32,011 nt of DNA from Clostridia bacterium (GTDB taxonomy: Bacteria > Bacillota_A > Clostridia > Christensenellales > Aristaeellaceae): assembly GCA_017938645.1 (NCBI GenBank), contig JAGBBE010000197.1, positions 1 to 32,011 on the forward strand, in the 5' to 3' direction. A program made the position numbers and the translations under genes. Below the pieces are notes generated by a model. The model searched no databases. It was not told where the DNA came from and saw only the letters and a program-made list of their open reading frames with translations. Every line of letters begins with the position of its first letter. Position 1 is the first letter of the stretch. Of the stretch, positions 5,964 through 14,049 are shown in pieces.

Positions 5964-8570
5964 TTACTGGGCCTTCCTCAGCGTGGCTTCCCAGCCAAGG
6001 TCGATGGCCTTCTGATGGGAAGTGGCGTACGGTCCGATGGACTCAACCTGACTCTGCGTGCGCGGGAAGTGGATGCACACATGGCCGTCGAAGTTGTTGT
6101 TCTTGATGTGGTAGACCTCGTGAGGCACATTGTGCGTGGAGGCCATATAGACGGTTCCATCGCTGAGGACCACCCATACAGGCTTGGGCGTCCAGGTGGT
6201 CTTGCCGCCAAAGGCGCGGTTCATGGAGTCGACGTCTGCCGAGGTGAGCGGCTCTGCGTCCGCATGAGCGCCGAAGCTGAACATATTGACCTGCCAGCTG
6301 ATGCCGGTGGAGAAGTCGTAAATCGTAGCGTTGGGGAACTGACGGGTCTTGGCGCGGCCCTCGGTGTACCAGTTGACATAGCGCACCTGAGAGGCGCTGA
6401 TGCTGCCGAAGGTCACAGTGGGCGCGGTGGCCGTGGTCGTGGAGGAGGTCTGACCGCCGGCGTTTTCAGCGGAGGTGGCGTTGAGCTTGGTGAGCGTCTT
6501 TACGCCGGCCACGCCGTCAGCCGTGAGGCCATTGGCCTTCTGGAAGGCGATGAGCGCGAGGCTGGTCTTGGAGCCGAAGTTGCCGTCAGCCTTGCCGGTG
6601 AGATAACCCAGCGCGATGAGGCGGTTCTGCATGTCGCGCACCGCGTCGCTGATGGTGCCGATGCGCAGGGTCTGCGTGGTAGCAACCTTGTTGTCGTTGG
6701 CCTTGGGATCGTTCATCTTTTCGTAGGTCAGCTCGCCCACCACGCCGTCGCCGGTGAGGCCGTTGGCCTTCTGGAAGGCGATGACGGCTTTCTTGGTATT
6801 ACTGCCGAATTTGCCGTCAGCCGCGCCGGTGAGATAGCCCATCGAAATCAGACGGTTCTGGATGGTGGCCACAGCCTCGCCCTCGCTGCCGTAGCGCAGG
6901 GTGACGAAAGCGGTGGAAGTACCGGTGGTGATATTGCCGATGTTGCCGGCAACCGCCGTTTCGCTGTACAGCGTAGACTGGGTCTCGTATCCGGCCTTGC
7001 CGTCCACCTTCAGGCCGTTGGCCTTCTGGAAGGCACGAACGGCTTCGATGTCATCGGTCAGGTAGACGCCATCGAGGCGGCTCTGGTAGTAGCCCAGCTC
7101 CTGCAGACGGGTCTGGAGGCGGAGAACGATCTCGCCGCGGCTGCCGGAACGAATGATAATCACATTGTCCTCAGTAACCGGAGGATAGGAGGTGACAGGA
7201 GCAGAGGGAGCCACGGGAACCGCCGTGGGCTGAGCGTAGATGGCGTTCACGCCATAGAGCACGGTGCGGGTCACAGCGCCGCACACGCCGTCCGCTTCGA
7301 TGCCGCTCTTCTTCTGGAAGTTCCTGATGGCGGTGACGGTCGCGTCGTTCACGGTGCCGGTCACGTTGCCGGTGTAGTAGCCCAGATCCTTCAGACGCTG
7401 CTGCAGGCTCTTGACGTCCTCGCCCTTGTCGCCCTTGCGCAGGGTGCGGGCGGGAGGCTTAAGGGTGGGGGCAGGCGTGGGCGTGAGAACCACGGTGGAG
7501 TCCATCGCAGTCGCGCCGTAGAGCACTTCCTGATCCGCCGCGCTGGCTTCGCCGTCGGCAGTCAGGCCATGGCGGCCTTCGAAAATCTTGATGGCTGCCA
7601 CAGTATCTGCATCGCATACATTGGTGATTTCGCCAGTGTAGTAACCCAGTTCCTTGAGGCGCTTCTGCAGCTTGCCCACAGCCTCGCCCTTGGACTTTTC
7701 ACGGATGAGCGCGCCGCCCACAGGCGCCACGGTCTTGACGTACTGACGGTAGCCGCGGTAGTCCTTGGGGGTATCCTCGTAGATCTTGAGCTGCATTTCG
7801 GGCGTGCACACGCCGGTCTGGCTGTAGCCGTTGCGCTTCTGGAACACCTTGAGCGCGGCTTCGGTCTTCTGACCGAACTTACCGTCCACTTCCTTCTCGT
7901 CCATGTAGCCCAGCTCGGCCAGCACGGACTGCAGTGCCTTGACTGCAGCGCCGCTGTCGCCCATCTTGATCTCGACATACTTTTCGGTGCCGGGCTTGGG
8001 CGTGGCAGTGGGCACAGGCGTGGGCGCGGGAATATCCGCCAGGTTGATGTGGGTCGCCACCACATAGCCGGTCTTGCCGTCGGCCTTGACGCGGGCAAAG
8101 CCGTTGTCCGTGCGGCTGAGCACCTCAACCATGCTGCCTTCCAGCAGGGTCTTGATTACATCGCCCTCGGCTTCAGCGGTTTTGCGCAGCTTGACGTGCT
8201 GCAGCACCACCGTGTCGTAGGGATAGGTGTAAATCGCCGGAGGCGCCTGCAGGGAACGGCTCTCGTCAAAGGGCGCATCCGCCTCGGGCGAGGTACCGTC
8301 GATGTACTTCTTCATGGCATAGCCGGTCTTCTCGTCAAATTTGACGCGGTAAAACTGACCCGTTGCGCCAAGAATGGTGACGGTATCTCCCGACTTGATT
8401 TTCTTAAGCACGGTCGAGGTGGTATTTGCGCGGCTGCGCATGTTCACATCATCCATGCTGATGGTATCGTAAGGATAGGATGCTGCCAGCGCCGACGGTA
8501 CCATCGGAAGCAGGAGCGAAAGGACGCATACGGCTGCCAACAGGCGCAGCCAGAGTTTTCCATGCTTCAT
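5964..8570 (-). CDS. large exported SH3 / peptidoglycan-binding repeat protein with L,D-transpeptidase-like C-terminus
   Basis: An 868-residue cell-wall protein. The start ATG 8568-8570 is chosen because GGAGG lies eight bases upstream, a classical signal peptide follows (to about residue 29) and the promoter at 8624-8652 would start RNA at about 8617, which excludes the longer ATG 8618 form. Domains: two bacterial SH3 domains (about 31-90 and 115-175), a Pro/Thr linker, then six PG_binding_1 repeats (about 200-265, 292-355, 378-440, 472-535, 560-615 and 635-690), each with a G-x-V-x-x-LQ-x-x-L...LGY pattern and FQK. The C-terminal domain (about 725-868) ends in HEVYHI...GHVCIHF, where the H-x-C-I-H order recalls the HGC-[IV]-R signature of YkuD L,D-transpeptidases. 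Enzyme activity is an inference. The protein probably acts at the wall or septum. Confidence 0.85.
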   Translation of the reverse strand: MKHGKLWLRLLAAVCVLSLLLPMVPSALAASYPYDTISMDDVNMRSRANTTSTVLKKIKSGDTVTILGATGQFYRVKFDEKTGYAMKKYIDGTSPEADAPFDESRSLQAPPAIYTYPYDTVVLQHVKLRKTAEAEGDVIKTLLEGSMVEVLSRTDNGFARVKADGKTGYVVATHINLADIPAPTPVPTATPKPGTEKYVEIKMGDSGAAVKALQSVLAELGYMDEKEVDGKFGQKTEAALKVFQKRNGYSQTGVCTPEMQLKIYEDTPKDYRGYRQYVKTVAPVGGALIREKSKGEAVGKLQKRLKELGYYTGEITNVCDADTVAAIKIFEGRHGLTADGEASAADQEVLYGATAMDSTVVLTPTPAPTLKPPARTLRKGDKGEDVKSLQQRLKDLGYYTGNVTGTVNDATVTAIRNFQKKSGIEADGVCGAVTRTVLYGVNAIYAQPTAVPVAPSAPVTSYPPVTEDNVIIIRSGSRGEIVLRLQTRLQELGYYQSRLDGVYLTDDIEAVRAFQKANGLKVDGKAGYETQSTLYSETAVAGNIGNITTGTSTAFVTLRYGSEGEAVATIQNRLISMGYLTGAADGKFGSNTKKAVIAFQKANGLTGDGVVGELTYEKMNDPKANDNKVATTQTLRIGTISDAVRDMQNRLIALGYLTGKADGNFGSKTSLALIAFQKANGLTADGVAGVKTLTKLNATSAENAGGQTSSTTTATAPTVTFGSISASQVRYVNWYTEGRAKTRQFPNATIYDFSTGISWQVNMFSFGAHADAEPLTSADVDSMNRAFGGKTTWTPKPVWVVLSDGTVYMASTHNVPHEVYHIKNNNFDGHVCIHFPRTQSQVESIGPYATSHQKAIDLGWEATLRKAQ

Positions 8571-8623
8571 CTGCATGCCCTCCACAGGTTCATAAGGCTG
8601 GATAGCCTTTATTTCCATGCTTC

Positions 8624-8652
8624 ATTGTAGGCCAGTTTGTTAAATATGTCAA
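8624..8652 (-). promoter_or_regulatory. promoter of the PG-binding protein gene
   Basis: On the minus strand TTGACA (8647-8652) is separated by 17 bp from TACAAT (8624-8629). The predicted RNA start near 8617 falls at the upstream ATG 8618, which supports translation from ATG 8570. The -35 lies 15 bp beyond the stop of the preceding gene. Confidence 0.82.
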
Positions 8653-8667
8653 GTGTTTCCGTCACAA

Positions 8668-9399
8668 TTACGTAACATCTTTTGCTTTTTTCGACTTTTC
8701 TTCCTTTATAATCGGAATAATTTTGACTTTTTTCTGTCTTTTGAGCTTTTTGCGCACATAGGCTTCAGCTTCGGGCATTTCCGAAAATGGACAGCGCACC
8801 GCTGCGGCCATCCACAACGACGGTCTGAAGAACAGAATTGCGCCGCCTTCACGCCAGATGCGAACACGCCTGACAACTGTCCACGGAATCGTCACACGGC
8901 GCACCAGCACCAACCCCTCCAGCGGCGGGCGTTCATCCTCCGCAGCGAGCCGTTCCACCGTCTGCGATCCTGCAAAGTGCGCCGCCAGCGCAAGCGGATT
9001 TCCCTCCGGCAGATAGGTGCGGATGTGAACGCCCTGCTTGTCCAGCACTACATGCACGTTTTCAGCGCCCTGCAGGGAAAGCATCAGCCAAATCAAAGCC
9101 AGCGTCAGCGCCAGCACGCCCAGCATGGTTTGGAGAAAGCCCTGCTGAATCAGCGCGATCACGCCCGCCTGCCCGGCTGCGGCGGCCTCTGCCGAAAGCA
9201 CCATGACCGTTACCAGCGCCAGCACCGGCAGCGCCACGCGCAAAAGGCTGTTCCACGCAAACCATTCCCTCACCGGCGCGCGAACCACGCCGAAGGAGAT
9301 CATCTCGCCCGTCTGCGTCAGCTTTCCTCCGCAGTACTGGCAGCTTTCGCCCAGCGCCACCTCGGCTTTGCATTTGCGGCAGTAATTGACCAGAGGCAT
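8668..9399 (-). CDS. zinc-ribbon membrane protein of unknown function
   Basis: This 243-residue protein starts with a four-cysteine zinc ribbon (C7-x2-C10, C20-x2-C23), followed by two transmembrane segments at about 51-71 and 85-108. A soluble cytoplasmic-looking domain follows, containing a VTIPWTVVRRVRIWRE strand set that resembles PH-like domains of small bacterial membrane proteins. The C-terminus is very basic (KKLKRQKK). SD AAAGGA precedes ATG 9399. It runs into the PG-binding gene on the same strand, but that gene has its own promoter. No function can be assigned. Confidence 0.75.
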   Translation of the reverse strand: MPLVNYCRKCKAEVALGESCQYCGGKLTQTGEMISFGVVRAPVREWFAWNSLLRVALPVLALVTVMVLSAEAAAAGQAGVIALIQQGFLQTMLGVLALTLALIWLMLSLQGAENVHVVLDKQGVHIRTYLPEGNPLALAAHFAGSQTVERLAAEDERPPLEGLVLVRRVTIPWTVVRRVRIWREGGAILFFRPSLWMAAAVRCPFSEMPEAEAYVRKKLKRQKKVKIIPIIKEEKSKKAKDVT

Positions 9400-9466
9400 A
9401 TCGTCACATCCTTTCCCCGAATGAAAGCACGCTCCCGGGGAAAACTGCTCCCGGGAGGTGAAAACA

Positions 9467-9655
9467 TTGAAATCCTGTCAAACGCTCAATGAGCTTCTCG
9501 CCTGCGACGCGCGCAGCCGGGAACTGTTCCACAGCCTTACACCCCAGCAGCAGGTAACCCTGCAGGAGCAGCAGCAAAACATCCACACCTATGCGGAGCT
9601 GGAATCCGCCGCCAGCGGAATGCAGAAACAATCCTCTGCCTGGCAGGCAAAATAA
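9467..9655 (+). CDS. small Gln-rich protein, unknown
   Basis: The most likely start is TTG 9467, which sits eight bases after GGGAGG; a GTG at 9458 overlaps the SD itself. The product would be 62 residues, with a short CQTLNELLACD region and a Q-rich middle (TPQQQVTLQEQQQ). No signal peptide or recognised domain is seen. It precedes the LysM gene by about 50 bp on the same strand and may be co-transcribed. The SD can pair with an upstream CTCCCGG (9432-9438), which might restrict translation. Confidence 0.55.
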   Translation: MKSCQTLNELLACDARSRELFHSLTPQQQVTLQEQQQNIHTYAELESAASGMQKQSSAWQAK

Positions 9656-9706
9656 CACACATCGGGTCATAGGCTGTAGAGACAACGAACCGAAAGGAGA
9701 ACGTCT

Positions 9707-10318
9707 ATGACCCAGAACAATGCAAACCGCCGCTGCGCCGAGGAATACACCGTCAAACGCGGCGACAGCTTCTATCTGATCGCCCACAAGCTGGGCGTAC
9801 CGCTGCGCGACCTGCTCAACGCCAACAGCGACATTCATCCGGCCCGGCTGATGGTGGGTGATGTATTGTGCATTCCGCGCGAGGAGGATGACTCTCCGCA
9901 GACCGGAGGATTGGGCGGCACAACCGAAACCGTACCCGAAGTCTCCGTGCCCGTCGTGCCTGCGCCTGCACCCGAACCCGAAATCAGCGGTTTAAGCTGC
10001 CCTGTGGAGGAACAGTACACCGTAGAACCCGGTCAGACCGCCGCCGACCTGCAGATGAAGGGTCTGGTGAGCCGCCACACGCTGGAAAGCGCCAATCCGG
10101 GCGTGGATCTGGACAATCTCGCCGCCGGACAGCGCGTGTGCGTCCCCACGGAAAACGTCCCCTGTCCGCTTCCGGAAACCTACACGCTGGCCGCAGGTGA
10201 AACGCTGGAAGCCGTTGCGATGCGCTTCAACCTGCCGGTTGCCTCGCTTCTGCGCAGCAATCCCTGTCTTGCGCCGCAGGACTTCGAACAGGGCGTGTGC
10301 ATCATCCTGCCTCGCTGA
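9707..10318 (+). CDS. LysM repeat protein without signal peptide
   Basis: A 203-residue protein with three LysM-type units (about 13-57, 103-147 and 157-202), each opening with a YTVKRGDS-, YTVEPGQT- or YTLAAGET-like segment and ending in a CIP/CVP/IILP strand. A Pro/Glu-rich linker (about 62-95) separates the first from the others. There is no signal peptide or TM segment. In spore-formers, cytosolic LysM proteins of this kind are often coat or cortex-interface proteins such as SafA, which is a possible but unproved role here. The SD AGGAGA lies upstream of ATG 9707. The 3' end overlaps the convergent SNF2 gene by 17 bp, with no terminator between them. Confidence 0.82.
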   Translation: MTQNNANRRCAEEYTVKRGDSFYLIAHKLGVPLRDLLNANSDIHPARLMVGDVLCIPREEDDSPQTGGLGGTTETVPEVSVPVVPAPAPEPEISGLSCPVEEQYTVEPGQTAADLQMKGLVSRHTLESANPGVDLDNLAAGQRVCVPTENVPCPLPETYTLAAGETLEAVAMRFNLPVASLLRSNPCLAPQDFEQGVCIILPR

Positions 10319-12062
10319 CGAGGCGGCTGAGGAGACGCTCGACGTATCTGCGCGCTTCCTGGGCGCTCAGAAGCGCATCCGTCTGGCTCTGCGGCTCGTC
10401 GCCCATCAGCCCGACAAACTGGCTCACCTTCAGGCCCAGCGCATCCTGTATGTCCTGATCGCAGCCTTCAGAGGATACCAGATAGTAGCAGAGAATCGAG
10501 TCCGTCTGTCCCATGCGGTGCGCGCGGTCCTCTGCCTGTGAATGCACCGCTGGCGACCAGTCCAATTCGCCGAAAACGATGCAGCTTGCGCGCTGCAGGT
10601 TGAGGCCTGCCGCCGCGCGCAGGGAAATGCAGCACAGATTCGTCCTGCCCGTCATGAAGCGTTCCACGGAGCGTTCCTTCATGGCGGGCGTTTCGCGTCC
10701 GGTGATGAACGCGGGCGAATACGCGCTCAGTTCCTTCTTATAGATATCCATCACCTCATGATGATGGGCAAAAAGCAGTACCTTCTCATCAGCGTCCAGA
10801 AGCGCGCGCACAAACTGCGCCACATACGGCGCTTTGGCGATGCCGGTGGCCTGACGCTCGCCGCGCTCGATTTCCATTTCCCACAGAGCGCGCTGGCTGG
10901 CGGTGGCCTCGGCGTCGTTTTTAAGCTGGAGAACCGTCTGACGAATGGGCTGCATCAGCCTGCGGTACACGCCGTCGTCGCTGTCGACGGCCATAACGAG
11001 TCTGCGCTTGGGCGGCAGATCCTTCAGAACCTCCTGCTTGGTGCGCCGGAGCATCATGCCTTCGTCGCGCAGCTTTTCGCCCAGCAGCTCGGGCTTGGCT
11101 ACAATCTGGTTGCCATAGCCGTAGCACCATTCGCGGGTGAAGCTCTCGTAATCGCCAAGAAAATGATAGTCCAGAATGTTGACCACATTCCAGATCTCCG
11201 CGCCCTTGTTGTAAATAGGCGTTCCGCTCAGGCCGATCACGCGCTGGGCGGCGTCGGCCACGAGGCTGGCAGCGGAGTATTTTTCCGTGCCGGAATGTCG
11301 GAGCTCCTGAATTTCATCGAAAATCACCGTCGGGATTTCCGCTTGCGGCAGCGCTTCCTTCCAGCCGCGCAACAGCAGATAGTGCATCAGGTACAGATCC
11401 GCCTGCGGAAGCTGGTAGGGCTTGAGGCCCCTGATCACATGAACCGTGAGCGGGCTACCATCCGGCTTTTTGACAAATCTGGCGATTTCGTTCTGCCAGT
11501 TGCACATCAGATGCGGCGGCGCTACGATCAGCGCAGGATACGCGCCGGTTTCAGAAAGCATCGCCAAAGCCTGAACCGTCTTGCCAAGGCCCATTTCGTC
11601 AGCCAGAAGGCCGCGGTCGGTGCGCATAAGAAACCCGAGTCCCTCTTCCTGAAACGGCGTGAGCGTTCCATTGAACGTGCTCGGGCTGGGCGTGACGCGC
11701 ACAGGCATCAGCCTTGCCTCCTCGCGGCGGATCACATACTCGCGCGCCTGCGCCAGCGCATCCTCCCAGCGCGCCATGTCCGTCTGGCGCACGGTGAGCG
11801 GGTACCTGAGCATGAGCCAGTTGAGGTCGCCCACAATGCGCCGGTGCGCCGTAAAGCGCGCCTCGCCGCGGCGGCTGGTTTCCGTGCCCGGAAAAAGACG
11901 CTTGCACAGCTCCGTCACCGTGGGATCGCCCTTGACCACCCAGCACTTGCGGCGCTTGTTGTAGCTGAGGGTGCCGTAGGTGCGGCGGTTGGCGCCGTGC
12001 TCGGGCTGCGCGCCGCTGGAATCCAGCAGATAGGGCGGCATCAATATGAAATCGTCATCCAT
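10302..12062 (-). CDS. SNF2-family DNA-dependent ATPase / helicase-like protein
   Basis: A 586-residue Swi2/Snf2 motor. The start ATG 12060-12062 overlaps the TGA of the nuclease gene by one base, with a GGTGG-type SD about ten bases upstream. An N-terminal region of about 130 residues precedes the motor. Motor motifs: LADEMGLGKT (Walker A, about 154-162), DEIQ (motif II, about 249-252), LSGTP (motif III, about 278-282), the motif V region SLRAAAGLNLQRA (about 480-492) and QAEDRAHRMGQ (motif VI, about 509-519). Such proteins translocate on double-stranded DNA to remodel it or displace proteins. Coupling to a PD-(D/E)XK nuclease suggests a two-part DNA-processing machine. It is the last gene of the folT-obg operon and converges with the LysM gene. 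Confidence 0.88.
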   Translation of the reverse strand: MDDDFILMPPYLLDSSGAQPEHGANRRTYGTLSYNKRRKCWVVKGDPTVTELCKRLFPGTETSRRGEARFTAHRRIVGDLNWLMLRYPLTVRQTDMARWEDALAQAREYVIRREEARLMPVRVTPSPSTFNGTLTPFQEEGLGFLMRTDRGLLADEMGLGKTVQALAMLSETGAYPALIVAPPHLMCNWQNEIARFVKKPDGSPLTVHVIRGLKPYQLPQADLYLMHYLLLRGWKEALPQAEIPTVIFDEIQELRHSGTEKYSAASLVADAAQRVIGLSGTPIYNKGAEIWNVVNILDYHFLGDYESFTREWCYGYGNQIVAKPELLGEKLRDEGMMLRRTKQEVLKDLPPKRRLVMAVDSDDGVYRRLMQPIRQTVLQLKNDAEATASQRALWEMEIERGERQATGIAKAPYVAQFVRALLDADEKVLLFAHHHEVMDIYKKELSAYSPAFITGRETPAMKERSVERFMTGRTNLCCISLRAAAGLNLQRASCIVFGELDWSPAVHSQAEDRAHRMGQTDSILCYYLVSSEGCDQDIQDALGLKVSQFVGLMGDEPQSQTDALLSAQEARRYVERLLSRLVSEAG

Positions 12063-12424
12063 CACGGCAATGCCACCCCCCATAATTGATTGAGCACGAT
12101 TCCATAAACCGGCTTTCCCAGCACCGATTTTGGAAGCGGCACCGTGCGCTGGCTGATCACGACGAACGCCCTGACCGGTTCGCATTCGGCATACCGGATC
12201 AGCTGGCGCGTGAGCGCTTTGCCGTCCGGCTTTCCCTTTTTGATTTCGATGCCAATCTCCCCGGCCAGATAGTCGATGCGGCAGCCGGGGCCGATTTTCG
12301 CCTCGTGGATGAACGCAATTCCGGCGTCTTCAAGGCGTCTTTCCACCATGCGGTGGATGTCATTTTCGTACAACGCAAAGGGAGACCGCAGTTCTTCCAA
12401 TGCGCTGAGCACTGTGTGAAGCAT
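12062..12424 (-). CDS. PD-(D/E)XK-type nuclease (VRR-NUC-like size)
   Basis: This 120-residue protein has the hallmark nuclease core: an N-terminal helix with E20, then C48-R-I-D51, eight residues, E60-I-K62 and a following helix with Q74. The D-x8-E-x-K arrangement plus a downstream Gln matches PD-(D/E)XK/VRR-NUC folds that cut DNA with metal ions. No DNA-binding domain is attached, so specificity probably comes from the SNF2 partner encoded next, whose start overlaps this stop (TGATG). Similar nuclease-SNF2 adjacency is known from phage replication modules, but here the pair sits at the end of a housekeeping operon. The start ATG 12424 lies 32 bp after yhbY. It could instead be a resolvase-like enzyme. 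Confidence 0.72.
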   Translation of the reverse strand: MLHTVLSALEELRSPFALYENDIHRMVERRLEDAGIAFIHEAKIGPGCRIDYLAGEIGIEIKKGKPDGKALTRQLIRYAECEPVRAFVVISQRTVPLPKSVLGKPVYGIVLNQLWGVALP

Positions 12425-12456
12425 GCTGCGGCCTCCCTGTGACAAATGAATGTTTC

Positions 12457-12744
12457 TTACAGCTCGATGCGCTTGTTGGTGCTGCTTTCGCGGTACATCA
12501 CAAAGCGGCGGCCGATGCACTGCACGGGCTCGGCATGAAGACGGGCGCACAGTTCATCCAGCGCCTCGCGGGCGGTGAGCTCGCAGTTCTGCTGCACGGC
12601 GCACTTGATGATTTCGCGGGCTTCAAGCGCGTCATAGGCCTCCTTGACGGTGGCGTCGGTGATGCCGTCCTTGCCCACATAAAGAATGGTATCCATGGTG
12701 TTGGCCATGCTGCGCAGGCCGGCACGCTGTTTGCTGGTAAGCAT
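12457..12744 (-). CDS. yhbY: YhbY-family RNA-binding protein (CRM domain)
   Basis: A 95-residue single CRM-domain protein that associates with pre-50S ribosomal particles in bacteria. It has the family start LTSKQRAGLRSMAN, the central VGKDGIT (GxxG-type RNA-binding loop) and a C-terminal region ending IGRRFVMYRES. The length is typical. It follows obg by 15 bp, an adjacency common in Bacillota, which fits a joint role in large-subunit assembly. An internal ORF in another frame over the same bases is a shadow. Confidence 0.93.
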   Translation of the reverse strand: MLTSKQRAGLRSMANTMDTILYVGKDGITDATVKEAYDALEAREIIKCAVQQNCELTAREALDELCARLHAEPVQCIGRRFVMYRESSTNKRIEL

Positions 12745-12759
12745 GTATTCCGGTTCTCC

Positions 12760-14031
12760 TTATTCTACAAAATCAAATTCCATATCGCCGATGGAAATGG
12801 TGGATCCTTCGCCAGCGCCCTTATCGCGCAGCGCCTGAATGATGCCGCGGTCGCGCAGCGTGCGATGGAACCAGTTGAGGGATTCCTCGTCGTCGAAGTT
12901 GACGCTGTCGATGAAATGCTGCATCGCGGGGCCTTCGACAAAGAAGGTGTCGTTCTCACGCCGGATGGTGAAGTTGTTGTCCGGCAGCGCGCGGAACTCT
13001 TCGATTTCCTCCTCGGCAAACACCAGCGGCGGAGGCAGTTCGGGCAGAAGGCGCACCACTTCATCCAGCAGCTCGTTAAATCCCTTGCGCATGGCGGCGC
13101 TGACCACAAAGACCTTATGGCCCATCTGTTCAAACTGCTTTTTGAGCTGATCGATTTCCTCGGTATCGTAGATCAGGTCGCACTTGTTGAGCACCACCAG
13201 CTGGGGCCGGCCAATCGGCTCGCCGTACTTTTCGAGTTCTTCATTGATGATGCGGAAATCATCCATCGGATCGCGGCCTTCGCTGCCGGCAGCGTCCACC
13301 ACGTGCAGAAGCAGACGGGTGCGCTCCACATGGCGCAGGAAGTCATGTCCAAGGCCAACGCCTTCGCTGGCGCCCTCCACCAGACCGGGGATATCCGCAA
13401 GCACAAAGTCCACGCCATGGTGCTTGACGATGCCAAGGTTGGGCGTAAGGGTGGTGAAGTGATAGTTGGCGATCTTGGGCTTGGCGGCCGTTACAGTGGA
13501 AAGAATGGTGCTCTTGCCCACGTTGGGGAAGCCGACCAGGCCGACGTCGGCAATGGTCTTCAGTTCAAGGCGGAACGTATGCACCTCCGTCTTGATGCCG
13601 GGCTTGGCAAAGTTGGGCGCCTGACGGGTGGGCGTGGCAAAGTGCTGGTTGCCATGGCCTCCGCGTCCGCCGCGCAGCAGAATCTTGCTCTGGCCGGGCT
13701 CGCTCATATCCGCCACGACCGCGCCATCCTCATCGCGCATGAATACGGTGCCCACAGGAACCTTGATCACCAGATCCTCGCCGCGCTTGCCGTGGCAGCG
13801 GTCAGCGCTGCCGTCCACGCCGTTTTCGGCCAGATACTTGCTGTGAAAACGGAAGTCCAGCAGCGTATGCATATTGGGATCGGCATACAGCACGATGTTG
13901 CCGCCGTTGCCGCCGTCGCCGCCGTCGGGGCCGCCGTTCTGCACGAATTTTTCACGATGGAACGACACGCAGCCGTTGCCGCCGTTGCCAGCCTTGGCGG
14001 TGATTTTCACTCGATCTACGAAAGATGCCAT
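12760..14031 (-). CDS. obg: GTPase Obg (CgtA)
   Basis: A 423-residue essential ribosome-assembly and stress GTPase. The N-terminal glycine-rich Obg fold (about 1-158) starts FVDRVKITAKAGNGGNG, a diagnostic sequence. The G domain carries GFPNVGKS (G1), DIPGLVEGA (G3) and NKCD (G4). The C-terminal OCT domain (about 340-423) is present, as is usual in Bacillota, and ends in an acidic tail. The gene lies 18 bp after nth and 15 bp before yhbY in one operon. The large plus-strand ORF covering this gene is a shadow created by its codon bias. Confidence 0.97.
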   Translation of the reverse strand: MASFVDRVKITAKAGNGGNGCVSFHREKFVQNGGPDGGDGGNGGNIVLYADPNMHTLLDFRFHSKYLAENGVDGSADRCHGKRGEDLVIKVPVGTVFMRDEDGAVVADMSEPGQSKILLRGGRGGHGNQHFATPTRQAPNFAKPGIKTEVHTFRLELKTIADVGLVGFPNVGKSTILSTVTAAKPKIANYHFTTLTPNLGIVKHHGVDFVLADIPGLVEGASEGVGLGHDFLRHVERTRLLLHVVDAAGSEGRDPMDDFRIINEELEKYGEPIGRPQLVVLNKCDLIYDTEEIDQLKKQFEQMGHKVFVVSAAMRKGFNELLDEVVRLLPELPPPLVFAEEEIEEFRALPDNNFTIRRENDTFFVEGPAMQHFIDSVNFDDEESLNWFHRTLRDRGIIQALRDKGAGEGSTISIGDMEFDFVE

Positions 14032-14049
14032 TCGGGTATACTCCTTGTC

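Noticed and set aside
6500..8000. Possible CRISPR or tandem DNA repeat from recurring blocks
   Set aside because: The periodicity comes from six homologous protein domains of 60-90 residues, not from short identical DNA repeats with unique spacers.
5865..8630. A 921-codon open frame on the plus strand opposite the PG-binding protein gene
   Set aside because: It mirrors the codon structure of the real minus-strand gene. It has no SD, no recognisable domains and a His/Gly/Val-rich composition typical of antisense frames in GC-rich DNA.
10302..12424. Calling the region a defence island
   Set aside because: The neighbours are folT, nth, obg and yhbY with no methylase, integrase or other defence genes. 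Only the nuclease/SNF2 pair itself is suggestive.
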